Of a stretch of 64,000 bases of DNA, positions 34,986 through 46,323 are shown piece by piece. Position 1 is the first letter of the stretch. Each line of letters opens with the position of its first letter. The stretch comes from Lactarius indigo (lineage: Eukaryota; Basidiomycota; Agaricomycetes; Russulales; Russulaceae). A program made the position numbers and the translations under genes. The stretch lies in NCBI GenBank assembly GCA_025766275.1, contig JAFKAC010000003.1, positions 434,001 to 498,000 on the forward strand. The letters run 5' to 3'. Under the pieces are notes generated by a model. The model did not search any database and was not told the origin of the DNA. It saw only the letters and a program-made list of their open reading frames with translations.

Positions 34986-35654
34986 ACCTCGACATGTTCG
35001 TTGCGGCTTTGCCATCATAACATGGTTAAAAGCCTGGTAACGGTTGTATCATAGCATGGAAAGTATAGAAGGGAGAGAACTCGGTGATACTCGAAGGTCT
35101 TGGCTTACTGGTCTGCTACGCTGGCGAAGGCGGGTCCTTGATAAAGACCAGGAAATCTTGGTGGCAGGTTGATTGATGGCCAGAGGAACTAGCTTGTCAA
35201 GCTTAGTACGGACGGCGCCATATACTGTAAGCGCTGCAGTTGGAACGTTGTACGCTTCTGGTATCTAGACAAAATTACAGAATCCTGGAAAAGTTTTTGA
35301 TCTTAAATCAGTCGCCATACACCGTGACGACTTTTAGGGTCCAATGGACTTACCATGTGGGTCCCCGTTAGCCTCAGTCTTCGATGTTTGCTTCGACGGC
35401 ACGAGGAATTATATCTTTTTTGAGCGAAAACCCCTTAACTGACGCAAGTTATATCCCATTTAGAAAACCGTGACTGATAAGGGGTCTTATAAAACGACGG
35501 AAATTCACGTGATTTGGTGCGTCCCAGACGCGTCGCGCAGGCTAGTGTTTGGACCTGGACATCCTCTACTCTTCGCCTCGCGCCTCCACCCACCTTACGT
35601 GTATATTCAGCTCTCTAATCTTGCGTTGTATTCTAAGCAAGGCAGCAATCAAGG
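34986..35654. promoter_or_regulatory. Divergent upstream region, second copy
   Basis: Colinear with 1692-2350. Includes the shared segments GTCTTGGCTTACTGG, GGTCCAATGGACTTACCA and TAAGGGGTCTTATAAAACGACGG. It lies upstream of the most complete BRCA2-like gene and probably includes its promoter. Confidence 0.5.
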
Positions 35655-38600
35655 AGTACCTATGTCTCGTCAGTCAAAGTGCTTGTGACGTTTCTTAGCC
35701 CTGACTTGCGCATAGATTCATCTTTACCTCCTCGGAAGCGACAACGCTTGTCTTCCCCCACCTATGACGAACAACTGGAACTCCCAAGCAAAGATGAACT
35801 TAAAGCCATCGACCAATTAGAGCTCAGCTTATCCCAGGCGCCGTCTCACTATTGTAAGGGCACAAGTAGCGTCCCATGGATCGGAGTACCTACTCAGGAT
35901 AGACCGGGTTCAGAGGTATGTGCCGTAAATTTATTCTCTGCACGTCCCAGCTGACTGAAATCATAGAGTCCTCGGAACTTGGATGGTCCTCATTCGCCGG
36001 TCCCTACACCTTTTCCTCGATCACATTCAACCCCGGAGCACGCCGATCATGACGATCCGTTCTCATCCACATCCAAGGCCTTCACAGGCTTTGTCTCTGC
36101 GTCTGCTTCCCATCTTCAAAACACAGAAACAGGCAGACTCTCCCCAGACAGTGGTCCCTGTGATCGCGATGACGACGCAGAGCGATCGACTGCTCCAGTA
36201 CTTGGTTTTACATCGGCTTCAAACTTTTCTAAAGCTTCAGTGAAATTTGCATCTGCATCTGCTCTGTTTGGGGGACCTGCGTCTGCAGCTCGCCGGGGCT
36301 CGCCTTCCCCGCAACAATCCCAGGAGTTTGATGACCAGTCCCACACTGAGGACCGCTCCGACTCATTCGGACGTGTGGGTGAGAAGCGCAAGCGTCAACC
36401 CACTCTCTATGTTTACTTCTTTTGGGAAGAAGAAGGATTCGTTCCAACCGAGCGCAGCGGCGATGAAAGCGGCCTTGGAGAGGGCGAAGCGTTGGGAAGC
36501 AGAAGAAGACGATTTCTTCATGGACGACCCTTCAGATAAGCATACGGATGGTGAAATACCTGAACGCCAGGCTTTACTGTCAGTGGAGAATATTCACAAC
36601 GGAGTAATGGTCCAGAGCAGACTGTTTCTGAACTCGCCAATGCGCCTCGCGCATCACCTGACCCTACAATTAACCTGAGTCACCAAGTCGGATTCTCAAG
36701 TGCCAGTCGGGTCGCAGCCTGGTGGGACAATTCGGCCAGCTATCCATTTTTCGACACCAAGTGCACCTGGGAATGCTTCGTTTCAGACGCCATCAATCTC
36801 CAAGGATCAAAGGAAGTTCCCTGAAGCCTTTCAAATCTCCTTTGCTCAATCGATCTTCCATCAAGACCCTTGGGAACCGCCAGAGTCAGCCGTCTCTCAT
36901 GAATCCTGCTACTTCTACGCCCACCCTGGAATATGGACCCGCTGCACTGATTTCTTCTGCACTCTCTGCCGCCGCCCTCACCCCAGCAGCTAAATTCACA
37001 ACTCCTAGAGTCAACAAGAGCACCGCAATACGGAAGGGATCTCCCCGAAAGTTTATCACGCCGTTCAAGCCAGGAATGGGACCCGGTGAATCTGGGCGCG
37101 CTCAGCTCAAGGCCCGCTACGACACAGAGAAGGTCAACACGACATCAAGTTCCAGGACGGATGATGCACAATCCACAAGCAGTTTGACTAGAAAATCGAC
37201 TAGGAGACTGTTTTTTGACCTCAGTATGTTGTGACATATATTTGGCGGCGTTACCTAACACAAGCAGCAGAGTCGCCACGTGATAGGAAGACGTTAGCTT
37301 CCTCGGGTTTGCGACCTGGAACGCATAGCCTTGAGGCGCTCGCAGCCATTGGATTGTGAGCCATTCACTTAGCTTCGGGTCTGTGTTTGTTACCGTACAA
37401 ACTTCAGAAATGTGGCTGAGCTGCGCGACCTCAGCCCAAAGTCTGCTATCCGATATCGGTTTCGCACTGCTTCCCATGTTGATCCCCAGGGACCCACTGA
37501 CGCTTTGCGCGAGTTAAAAGCTTTTGGCTGCACGTTGGCTACACAGGAATGGGTTGATAACCATTGGTCTCTGATTCTTTGGAAGCTAGTTGGAATGGTC
37601 GCTCTTGACCCGGATAGCGAGATCGATGAACATCAGAGACGATGGAGCTGGAAGGAGACGATGCGCCAGTTGCGTTACCGGTATGCTTCTTCTCGGTCCT
37701 TGATCATGCGAACCGAAGCACCATGCACAGATACGAGAAGGAGCTCAACGGGGGTGCACGTCCTTCACTTCGCCTCATCACCTACCCAGGATACATCCGC
37801 GAGATTGCACATGGTCCTTTGTGTCTCTGACATCACTTGGTCACAAGTCGGAGTCCAAGTCGGTGAAGATAATTTACCGGTTGTTCCTCACCCTACACTT
37901 GAACTCACCGACGGCTGGTATCGGTTGCGAGCGCGGGTGGACGAGATCCTTGCACGTGCGGTACGCCGAGGCGTGATTCGGGTTGGGCGCAAGATCGCTA
38001 TCTCCGGTGCATCGGTGCGCGTGCAGTTTTCAATTCCTGCAGTAAGGAAGGATCTCACCAGCACCTCAGATTCCACGTGACGTGGAACCTTGCGAAGTTC
38101 TCGAAGCATACGACAGAGTCGAACTCGCCATTACTGGCAACGGGACTCACCTTGCACCTTGGCATGCCAAACTCGGATTCCAGCCATACCCTGCGATAGC
38201 TACGCTTAACAGTATATCACCCGATGGCGGGATGATACCCTGCCTCGAGTTAATTGTGACGAAGGTATGCGTTTGTGCGTGTAGTCGTTATTGTAACGGA
38301 TCTAATCCCGATGCAATTTAGGTGTACCCGATCGCGTTCATCGAGTTCCAGAAGGACGACGATGGGAGGGTCACACGAGAAGGCCCACGGCGGGAGAAAG
38401 ACGAACTTGCAGTGCACGATGCTTGGGCAGTAAGCCTCTTCCCTGACTCTATGCCTTCATTCTACTTACACTCCTCAGAGGAAGCGAGAGCGCGAGTACC
38501 AACGTCTTCGGAAGGAAGCAGACGATAAATGCAGGTTGTACTTTGATTGGGCCCAGCGTTTCGAAGCCAAGTCGGGATCATGGCATCCGAGAGAAGAGGG

Positions 38601-39231
38601 TACGTGCTTCCAACTAGACTGTCTCCATCTATATTGACTCAAAACTACGTAGAAGACATACCAGGGAACATCGAATCCATGTTTGATGAATGCGAGTACT
38701 CGTCCGATATCAGTCCGGTATTGCGTCGTGCTAGCAAGGCCGAAGCCGGCTGGCTCGCGCGGTTCACGCGAGATCGTGTCGAGAAGGAGCGCGAAACGCT
38801 CGACCTGGAACTCGAGCGTGAGTTGCAGGTACGATAGCCCCCGAGTGTGGCCGTCTTTCGTTCCACAGCGCTCTGACGAAGCACTCTGCATAAGGCTGCG
38901 TGTCCTCCGCGTGAAGTGCGCAGCTTCTGCGTCCTGTTGATGCGCGATGCCCGCGTGGCGCGAAGACCTGCACGCCGTGTGGTTGAGATGACGTGCTGGG
39001 ACGTGCTGTCGTTGTCGTTCGACGGGGCTGCTCCGGGGCGCTTCAAGGAGGGCCAGCGCTTCCAGGTCAGTCTAGCGCACACTACGCCTCTGGGATTATT
39101 CGTGCTAAGCAGTAGCTCCATAGATCACGAATCTGATTCCCACGCAGAAAAGTGCTTGGATGGATCGCCACTCGGAGGGCTCACATGTGTACGTGAGCTC
39201 AAGCAAAATTTCGCGGTGGACCAAATTCTAG
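35655..39231 (+). pseudogene. BRH2: BRCA2/Brh2-like homologous-recombination mediator, nearly complete copy with two frame problems
   Basis: BRCA2 order is clear: an acidic N-terminus (SLPPRKRQRLSS); BRC-like segments (MFTSFGKKKDSFQPSAAAMK at about 36400-36460, VGFSSASRVAA near 36690); FITPFKPGMGPGE; the helical domain (NVAELRDLSPKSAIRYRF, DNHWSLILWKLVGMVALDP); OB1 (MVLCVSDITWSQ, LTDGWYRLRARV, APWHAKLGFQPYP, ISPDGGMIPCLELIV, YPIAFIEF); then the last OB fold (REVRSFCVLLMRDARV, EMTCWDVLSLSFDGAAPG). LCVSDI, LTDGWY and YPI also occur in animal BRCA2. Introns fit GT-AG rules throughout. BRCA2 proteins load RAD51 on single-stranded DNA. An extra C near 37786 breaks the exon before LCVSDI, and the frame changes once between about 36250 and 36440. 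If these are errors the gene may be whole; otherwise it is a young pseudogene. Confidence 0.75.
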
Positions 39232-40338
39232 GGGGTGGGCAAGACTTTTCCTAACTGACGGTAGCTCGTATACTGATTAGATCAATTGTTCGACATTCGT
39301 CATCCGTTGTTGTACCATACACCTCTTTCCCTTCTTCCACCGACCACGAACTCGATAACTTCATTGATGACCTGCTAGATAATAAGCATGGTAATCAGCG
39401 CAACAATCGAAGGAGATTTAGTTTCTGAGTGATACACTTGGTGATACTGTATACGGTATCGTAACACGGCTGTTCCCAACACTGATTTCATTTCTCGGGG
39501 GGTTTTTTTTTTTTATCTTTCTTTGCGAGTCGCGGCTTTGCTTCTACGCGGGAAGGGTCTGTGCAGCGCCAGTTCAGACGCAGGGTGTGCCAGTGGGAAG
39601 AGGCGCGGCGCGGCACGGAGGGCTAGTCAAAGCCGAAGAGAGGTCGGTTTCTCAATTTATTCAGATAGAGATACGGGCACAGAGAACGGGCGAAAGCGCG
39701 AAGTGTTTCTCGATCGAAAATGAGGGACTCTGTCGCCGAGGCGAGGTCGCGACAGGCGGGTGGGACCCTCCCGGAGCGACCATGTGAGCGTCGACGGCTA
39801 TGGCAATCCTTATCAACAAAATCAACAATCCCATAGCGAAAGGACGTGGTGGGGTAAAAAAAAGGATCCGGTTCTTCAGACCGGTTGGAAAGGTGGGCAG
39901 ACAGGTAGCGGCACGCAGGAGAGGAATGAGCACGTGCCGCTTCGCCCGCTCACTCAAAGACATTGCTCTAAGGCATTGCTCGCGCCTCCCTTCACCTCAG
40001 ACCGGTCAATCCCTTCCTCTCTCATCCATTCCCATCACAGGCGTGTCCTTCGTCTCGCCGTCTTATCCACTTGTGTGATGCGTCCGGCAGCTCTTCGCTC
40101 TTCGTATGCATTAGAGATCAATTATGGGGGGGGGCAAACGGGTACGTATGCCCTGAGAAGCCACTCCAAGAGCCACTCTCGCCCCTTTCGCCGCACTTCT
40201 GAAAGCACCACAACATCAGTTCATCTCCGTGCCCATGGGCTGGTTGAAAGGTCATAAATCAGAACGTGAGGACACATGGCAAATGGCGAGCGCCAAGCAC
40301 AATTGTATTGTATCCCGCCTTGACCCCACTTTGCCGCT
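39232..40338. repeat. P450-unit 5' flank (copy 4) with a unit-specific insertion
   Basis: Flank sequence shared with unit 1 is interrupted from about 39498 to 40000 by a GC-rich, purine-biased segment not seen in the other units; it starts with a T13 run. The shared distal promoter block resumes at about 40075-40270 (AGCCACTCCAAGAGCCACTCTCGCC is 25 bp nearly identical to 4218-4242). No gene called. Confidence 0.5.
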
Positions 40339-40805
40339 TATCGAATCTTCGGATGACGGAGGAGTCGTAAGTTACGGCAAGACCCTGCCATGGAGACCAC
40401 AGACCACGGGACCACATGGGGCCGTAAAAGTGCAGCTGGCCTGCTAAGAGTAAGTTACCTGTGGGACTCGGAGCGCAGTGCTATGGCTGGCTATTTAAAC
40501 TGTGCAGGAAAGCCCTCCCTCCTCGTATCCACTCCCATGCGCAACCAGTCTACTAGGGGTCGTGCGGTGCTATGCTATGCTAGGTGCCGGGCAAGTGCTA
40601 CCGGCCAACTAGGTCATAAGACTGGTAGGCACCCTAAATGGACTAGAAGGTCAGCGGTCGCGGTCGCGGTAGCCGTAACCCTCTGACGAGAGTGTTCGCG
40701 GGCTTGGAACGGCTACCGACCGCCTGGCCTTGCCTGCCCGTGGGCATGCCATACTGCCCTTATCTTCGAAGGTGGGTGGCAGACAGCTGCGCCAAGTAGG
40801 TCCGA
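40339..40805 (-). repeat. Dispersed repeat element, copy B (inverted relative to 33457-33858)
   Basis: The reverse complement aligns colinearly with copy A, with many substitutions and small indels, as expected for an old element family. Copies A and B bracket the taxilin-like 5' part and the BRCA2 gene as inverted repeats about 6.5 kb apart. Confidence 0.65.
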
Positions 40806-40866
40806 CATGACAGCTTGAGTGCCCCTCTCTCACAAGTCGATGATAGGCGGGCTACATTTGAAATTC

Positions 40867-41003
40867 GCGTCGGGAATATAAGGATTACGACCGACCAATC
40901 GTTGAATTCCTATAATATAATATAATCTCTCGTATATGTCCTTATGTTTTAATAATACTTTTACAATTGGTCATAATTTCATAATTCGTATATTCCTGAC
41001 GGC
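40867..41003. mobile_element. Probable MITE (AT-rich, imperfect terminal inverted repeats)
   Basis: About 137 bp. The left end GCGTCGGGAATATA matches the reverse complement of the right end (GCCGTCAGGAATATA), and the pairing extends inward to GACCGACCAAT against TGACCAAT. The centre is TATAATATAATATAATC-like. There is no coding capacity and no clear target-site duplication. It lies in the promoter region of the intact P450 copy 4, where other units have the conserved proximal block. Confidence 0.5.
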
Positions 41004-41148
41004 ATTTTGGGATAATATTCCCAATTAGAGCCAATTATAGGCACGTCTTGTGCTCCCTCATCTTCTGCCATCAGACATTACGTAGTGGACCAGTAGTACA
41101 CATAAATGAGTAGTCTTTTGATATCTTTACCCGCAACTCGACCACCCG

Positions 41149-43137
41149 ATGAGAGGGAGTCTTTCTGTTGGTAGTTCTGTCCATCATCTGGCCCGGGGGT
41201 GCGACACGGCGGCGTTGTCTGGGTCGTCGTTTCCGTATTACCACCTCTCGCCCGAATGTGTCTGGAAATTTGCGACGAGCCGCGGTGGTTTGGCTCCTGT
41301 GCTGGGTCTCGTACTTATTCTAATAGTTCTCTACTCGAGGAGCCCATGGCGCCGCGTTCCCCCTGGTCCGCGCGGACTTCCTCTTATCGGAAATGTCCTT
41401 GAACTAAAAGACAAGGTCTGGATGTTTCAGAAGGATTGCAAGGAAAAATATGGTCCGCTCTCCTTTTTTCACTGTTCACGAGCTCACGATTATCTAGAGG
41501 ATGTGATGTACCTAAGTGCTCTCGGCCAACCCATTCTCGTCTTGAATAGTCTCAAGGTAGCTTCAGAGCTCCTTGATCGCCGTGGAAACCTTTACTCTGG
41601 TCGCCCTCGCATGATTATGACTCAAGAAATAATTTCAGGCGGTCTTATGTTTGCCATTATCGATTACAGAGACGAGTAGGTTTTGTGGTTGCCTCATACA
41701 AACCAGTGCTGACTGTCTTGCCCGCAGCCGCTGGCGCCGCAGCCGGCGGGCAGCTCACCAGAGCCTTACAAAAGCCGCAGCTCGCAGTTATCACAACGTC
41801 TTACGTAAAGAAGGTGTACTTCTTTCCTCTGCGTTGCTAGCGAATCCTAGCGCTTTAGAACAACACTTTCAACGCGCCGCCGCTTCTGCGACTATGTCCA
41901 TCCTATATGATTACCCTACCCTTGAAACCGAAAATGATAAAAATCTGAAGGAGATTATAGCCTACGCCAAACGTACGTCCGAGTCGAGTGCTCCGGGAGC
42001 ATTTCTCGTCGAGCTGTTCCCTTGGATGTTGCACATCCCAGAAAGGTCCGCCCTAATATCGATCCCGTATTTCCCGGGCTCAGTGGTATGACCTTGTCTC
42101 AGGTTTGCTCAGTGGAAATATGAAGGAAACCGAGATTTCACCCGATTCAATGCCTTGTTCAAGTCACTTTTTAACCGTGTCCTGAGTGCTTTGGTAGGTA
42201 TAGATTCGGAAGCGATCAGTTGATATCTTCTGAACTAGGGAAATTTTAGTCTGAGGGTTCGGAACGACCGAGTATATGTGCATCCCTCTTTAAAGGCTCT
42301 GACAACCACCAACTTTCTCATCAAGAAATGGCATGGTTCGCGGGGACATTATTGTGTGTTGTTCCCTTATATCATCGAGACTCATCGCTGAACCGGCCTT
42401 TCTGGCAGCGTCGCTGGCGCTGAGACGACGTCCACAACGATGAATTGGTGGGCTCTCGCAATGGTTGCGCACCCAGAAGTGCAGAAGCGTGCACATATTG
42501 AGCTGGACACAGTCGTCGGTAGATCTCGCACCCCGACATTTTCGGATGCTCCCAACCTTCCGTACATACAAGCGATTGTCAAAGAAATCCTCCGATGGCG
42601 CCCTGCTCTCCCATTTTCGCTCCCACACTTCACGATGGAGGACGATTGGTACAATGGGATGTTTATCCCCAAAGGAACCACTTGCCTCACGAACCTCATC
42701 CAATGTAACCGCGATTCATATTATGGTGACGATGCCGTCGATTTCAGGCCAGAACGGTTTCTTGATGCACATGGCGGGATCCTTCCGGGTCCCACAGAGA
42801 CGCGCGAAGACGGGCACGGCACATACGGGTTTGGGAAGCGGGCTTGCATGGGGAAACACATCGCCAACGAATCGTTGTTCATCAGCATAGCTACGGCGCT
42901 CTGGGCAGTGACCTTCGAACGGGCTCGTGACCAAGACGGAAATGAAGTTCCCGTTGATGTGAACGCGTTCGTGGATATTGGGATGACTTTGTACGCGTAC
43001 CACCCCTAAGCTGCATCGAGCCTGACTGCTGACTTATACCTCGTAGAAAACCAGGCCCATATGAATACAAGATAACGCCTCGGTTTGGTGAGGTATTTTC
43101 GATACTGGCAGCTGAGGAAGAACTCCTGAAGACATGA
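41149..43137 (+). CDS. Cytochrome P450 monooxygenase, array copy 4 (intact, 555 aa)
   Basis: Seven exons in phase: 41149-41452, 41498-41675, 41728-42045, 42103-42193, 42250-42353, 42409-42990 and 43047-43137. Exons 2-5 and 7 have exactly the same lengths as in copy 3. Features are a membrane helix (LAPVLGLVLILIVLY), PPGPRGLPLIGN, I-helix FVAGAETTST, ExxR E391-R394 (KEILRWR), FRPERFLDAHG and haem loop YGFGKRACMG with Cys478. Differences from copy 3 cluster in the leader, around the haem loop (GFG for GIG) and after NLIQCNRDSYYGDD, where it is one residue shorter. It may therefore differ in substrate. Intron 1 is 45 nt and stop-free. The promoter differs from other units because a MITE-like element and repeat copy B lie directly upstream. 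Confidence 0.92.
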
Positions 43138-44084
43138 ATTTGGGACGGCTGACGCGGAACAGATCATGACAGAATTGGTTCGGACGGACAGTACGTGATG
43201 GCCTCACGATTCTCCACGTTGTTGATTGATTGGGGTCAACCCTATATTTGTAATCATGATCCTGTGAATTGGACGGCTGGCGGCACAACAACACGATTTC
43301 TGTGACAGTGTCGGCATGTGATCGAAAATGGCAATTGTGCCAATTTTGGACCGCCAACTCGTCGCGTCGCCGAAATCAGGCCTGGCTCCGATCTTCGTCT
43401 TGCCAAGGACCACCATAATAGACACCGCTTTGTCTCCGCCTTCTCTCGCTCCTTCTATCGCGGGCGTTCGTTCGATCAAGACGCCATCCTTCTGGATAGC
43501 CTGCAAACGCCAGTATTTATTGAAAACCCTCAGTACGAACATGAGTCAAGTTGCATTGTGAGAATGAAAGCAAAAGGCGCTTAGCGTTCATCCCACGTTC
43601 GCATGATCTACATACAATGTACGCTTGCTGAATCGATGAGATGACGTCAAGTCTGTTACATGCTTCGGGGCCCGGAGTAAGCATGGGAGACACGACGATA
43701 TGTCGTTGATGTCCAAACAAGCTTCCAAGTCCTTAAACCTGGTTGTCGGCTCCGACATGATGTCGGAGCCAACAACCAGCTCTCGCTATGATAGCGAGAG
43801 CTGGACGAACCGCGACCTTGATGGCCAACTGGAAGTTGAGACTGCAAGTGGAAGAGTTACCCGAGGCCCGTCATATACCACTGACCATGATTGCCATTAT
43901 GGTGACGGAAAGGGCAAGGGCCCGGGGACACTAGAGTACCGGCGACTCAGAATGAAAGACTCAGATGTCGTGACGAAACTATACCGTCTATGTTATCTGC
44001 GGTTACAGTAACAGGTAGCGAAGTTGCGGTGTCGGTTAGAGAACGCATGTCTTGACGCTAGTGCTTGCAGAATTGTCACTCTTG
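43138..44084. repeat. Shared 3' flank of the P450 unit (copy 4)
   Basis: Non-coding, related to 15163-15800 and 52385-52780. From about 43680 it carries two adjacent palindromes (listed separately). No gene seen. Confidence 0.5.
43741..43804. repeat. Two adjacent hairpins
   Basis: Hairpin 1 has 18-nt arms 43741-43758 and 43760-43777 pairing at 17 of 18 positions around one base. Hairpin 2 has 14-nt perfect arms 43776-43789 and 43791-43804 around one base. The related flank at about 15735-15760 has only one arm of each (GGTTGTCGGCTCCG, then CTCTAGCGACAAGGG), so the second arms were probably gained here by template switching. Confidence 0.75.
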
Positions 44085-45448
44085 ATTCAGAGAGCGAGGT
44101 CGGTGAACATTGGATGCGATAGAGCTGGAAGGAGACGATGCGACATTAGCGCTACCGATACGCTTCTTCTTGATCTTTGATTACACGGACCGAAGCCCCG
44201 TGCACAGGTACGAGAAGGAGCTCAACGGTGGTGCACGACCTGCACTTCGCCTCATCACTACCCAGGATACATCTACGAGATTGCACATGGTCCTTTGCGT
44301 CTCTGATATCACGTGGTCACAAGATGGGGTTCGTCGTTGAAGATAGTTTGCCGGTTGTTCCTCACCCTACACTTGGGCTCTCCGATGGCTGGTATCGGCT
44401 GGCAGCGTGGGTGAATGAGATCCTGGCACGTGCGGTACGCCGAGGCGTGATTCGGGTCGGGCGCAAGATCGCTATCTCCGGCGCATTGGTGCGCTTGCGG
44501 TTTCTAATTCCGGCTGCAAGGGAGAACCTTATCAGGATGTCAGATTCCAGGCGACGTGGAACCTTTCTCGAGGCACACAATGGAGTCGAACTGGCTATTA
44601 TTGGTAACGGGACTCACTTCGCACCTTGACATTTCAAACTCGGAATTCTAGCAATACCATACAATAACCACGCTTAACATCGTGGGATGGTGCCATGCCT
44701 CGAACTAATTGTCACCAAGGTTCGCTCTTCTCAGTATAACGGATCCGATTCCCATGCAGTATAGGCGTACTCGATCGCATTCACCGAGTTCCAGAAGGAT
44801 GCAGATGGGAAAGCCACGCGAGAAGGCCCACGGCGGGAGAAATGACGAGCTGGCAGTGCACGACACTTGAGTAGTAAGTCTAATCACTGACTCTATAGCT
44901 TCGTTCTACTTACTCTCCACAGAGGAAGTGGGAGCACGAGAATCAACCTCTTCAGAAGAAGGAAGTAGATAATAAATGCAAGTTGTACTTTGATCGGGCT
45001 CAGGCTCGCGCGGTTCACACGAGATTACGTCAAGAAGGAGCGTGAAGTGCTCTAGCTGGAACTTGAGCGCGAGTTGCAGGTACGATAGTTCCCGAGTCTA
45101 GCCCCCCGATTATTACGCTCTGACAAAGCGCTCTGTGTAAGTCTGCGTGTCCTCCGCGCAAAGTGCGCGATGCACGCATGGTGCGAAAACCTCCATGTCG
45201 TGTGGTCGAGCTGACGTGCTGGGACGTGCCGTCTTAGATCGATAGCGCTACTGCGGGACACTTCAGCGAGGGCCGGCACTTCCAGGTCAGTCTCTCACAG
45301 TTATGCTTCATTGACAGGACCTGTGCTGAGCCGTAGCGCTCTAGATCACGAATCTGCTGCCGACGCAGAAAAGAGCCTGGATAGTTTTCCACGTTGAACG
45401 CATGTGTCTGTCTGCCTGAGCAAAGTTTCGCGGTGGACTGAATTGTAG
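44085..45448 (+). pseudogene. BRCA2/Brh2 gene fragment 6 (end of helical domain to C-terminus)
   Basis: Starts in the helical domain at the equivalent of LDPDSEIDEH (here LDSESEVGEH) and continues through YEKELNGGARPALRLITTQD, HMVLCVSDI, PTLGLSDGWYRLAAWVNEIL, GRKIAISGALVRL, VELAIIGNGTHFAP, the YPI-like and REKDE segments, and the last OB fold to about 45448. In the exon before LCVSDI it has the normal length (ACTACCCAGG), which shows that the extra base at 37786 in the long copy is the odd one. It has several stops (for example after NGTHFAP, and in the last OB fold) and deletions near 45000. Non-functional. Confidence 0.75.
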
Positions 45449-46323
45449 GGGGTGGACGTCCTTTCCCCAATTGGTCGTAACTTAGTTCGCCATACTCATG
45501 TGATCAATTGTTCGACAGTCGCCATTCATTGCTATGTCGTACGTACACTTGTTTCCCTTTCTTCCTCCGACCACGAGTTCGATAACCTGATTGGTGACCA
45601 ACTAGATAAGCAGGTTATTCGGCGCAGCAACCAAGAGAAATTCAGTGATATATACAGTAAGATGTATAGTACCATAACAAACTGCTCCCCGCATTGTAAT
45701 TACCTTTTCCATTTCTCGACCCTTTTTCTCAACCCTTCTTTTCTCAACCTTTCCCATCAGACGGGCGTCTTCTCACCCACTTAGGTTAGGTTGTATGGGG
45801 TGATGCGTACGGCAGTTCCCCGTATGCCTTAGAGACTAGGAATGATATAGGAAGTGAACGAGGGCGCTCACTGCTGAGACCTGAGAAGCCACTCTCGCCC
45901 CTTTCGCTGCACTTCTGAAACCACCACAGTATTAGTTTTCCTACGTGTACATGCGCTGGTCGAAAGGTCAGAACGATGAAGACACTGCGTGATGGCAAAT
46001 AGCGAGCGCCGAGCACTATTATACTGTATTATGCATATACCCAAATAGGCAAGCCAGCAAACGCCGCTCCAGCGCCCTCTCAATCTTGCCGTCATTCGCC
46101 AATTATTGGGTCCTTCCTTATCTCTGTTTCTCCGCCTTCCTCGGGCTTTCATTTACAGTAACTTATTCGTCCGTTGTTCTGAGTCTATGGGTGCTGCCGA
46201 GCAAATACGGAGGCGAGGAAGCATCCTCTGACTACTAGCTTCTGACATTAGACATTACAGTAATAGTGCATCATATAAACGAGCAAGGTTACCTTCTGAT
46301 GGCAACTCTCATCGACCAACGAG
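45449..46323. repeat. Conserved 5' flank of the P450 unit (copy 5)
   Basis: Contains the pyrimidine-rich stretch (45690-45770), distal block (45800-45990) and proximal block (46050-46170) shared with other units. Non-coding. Confidence 0.5.
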
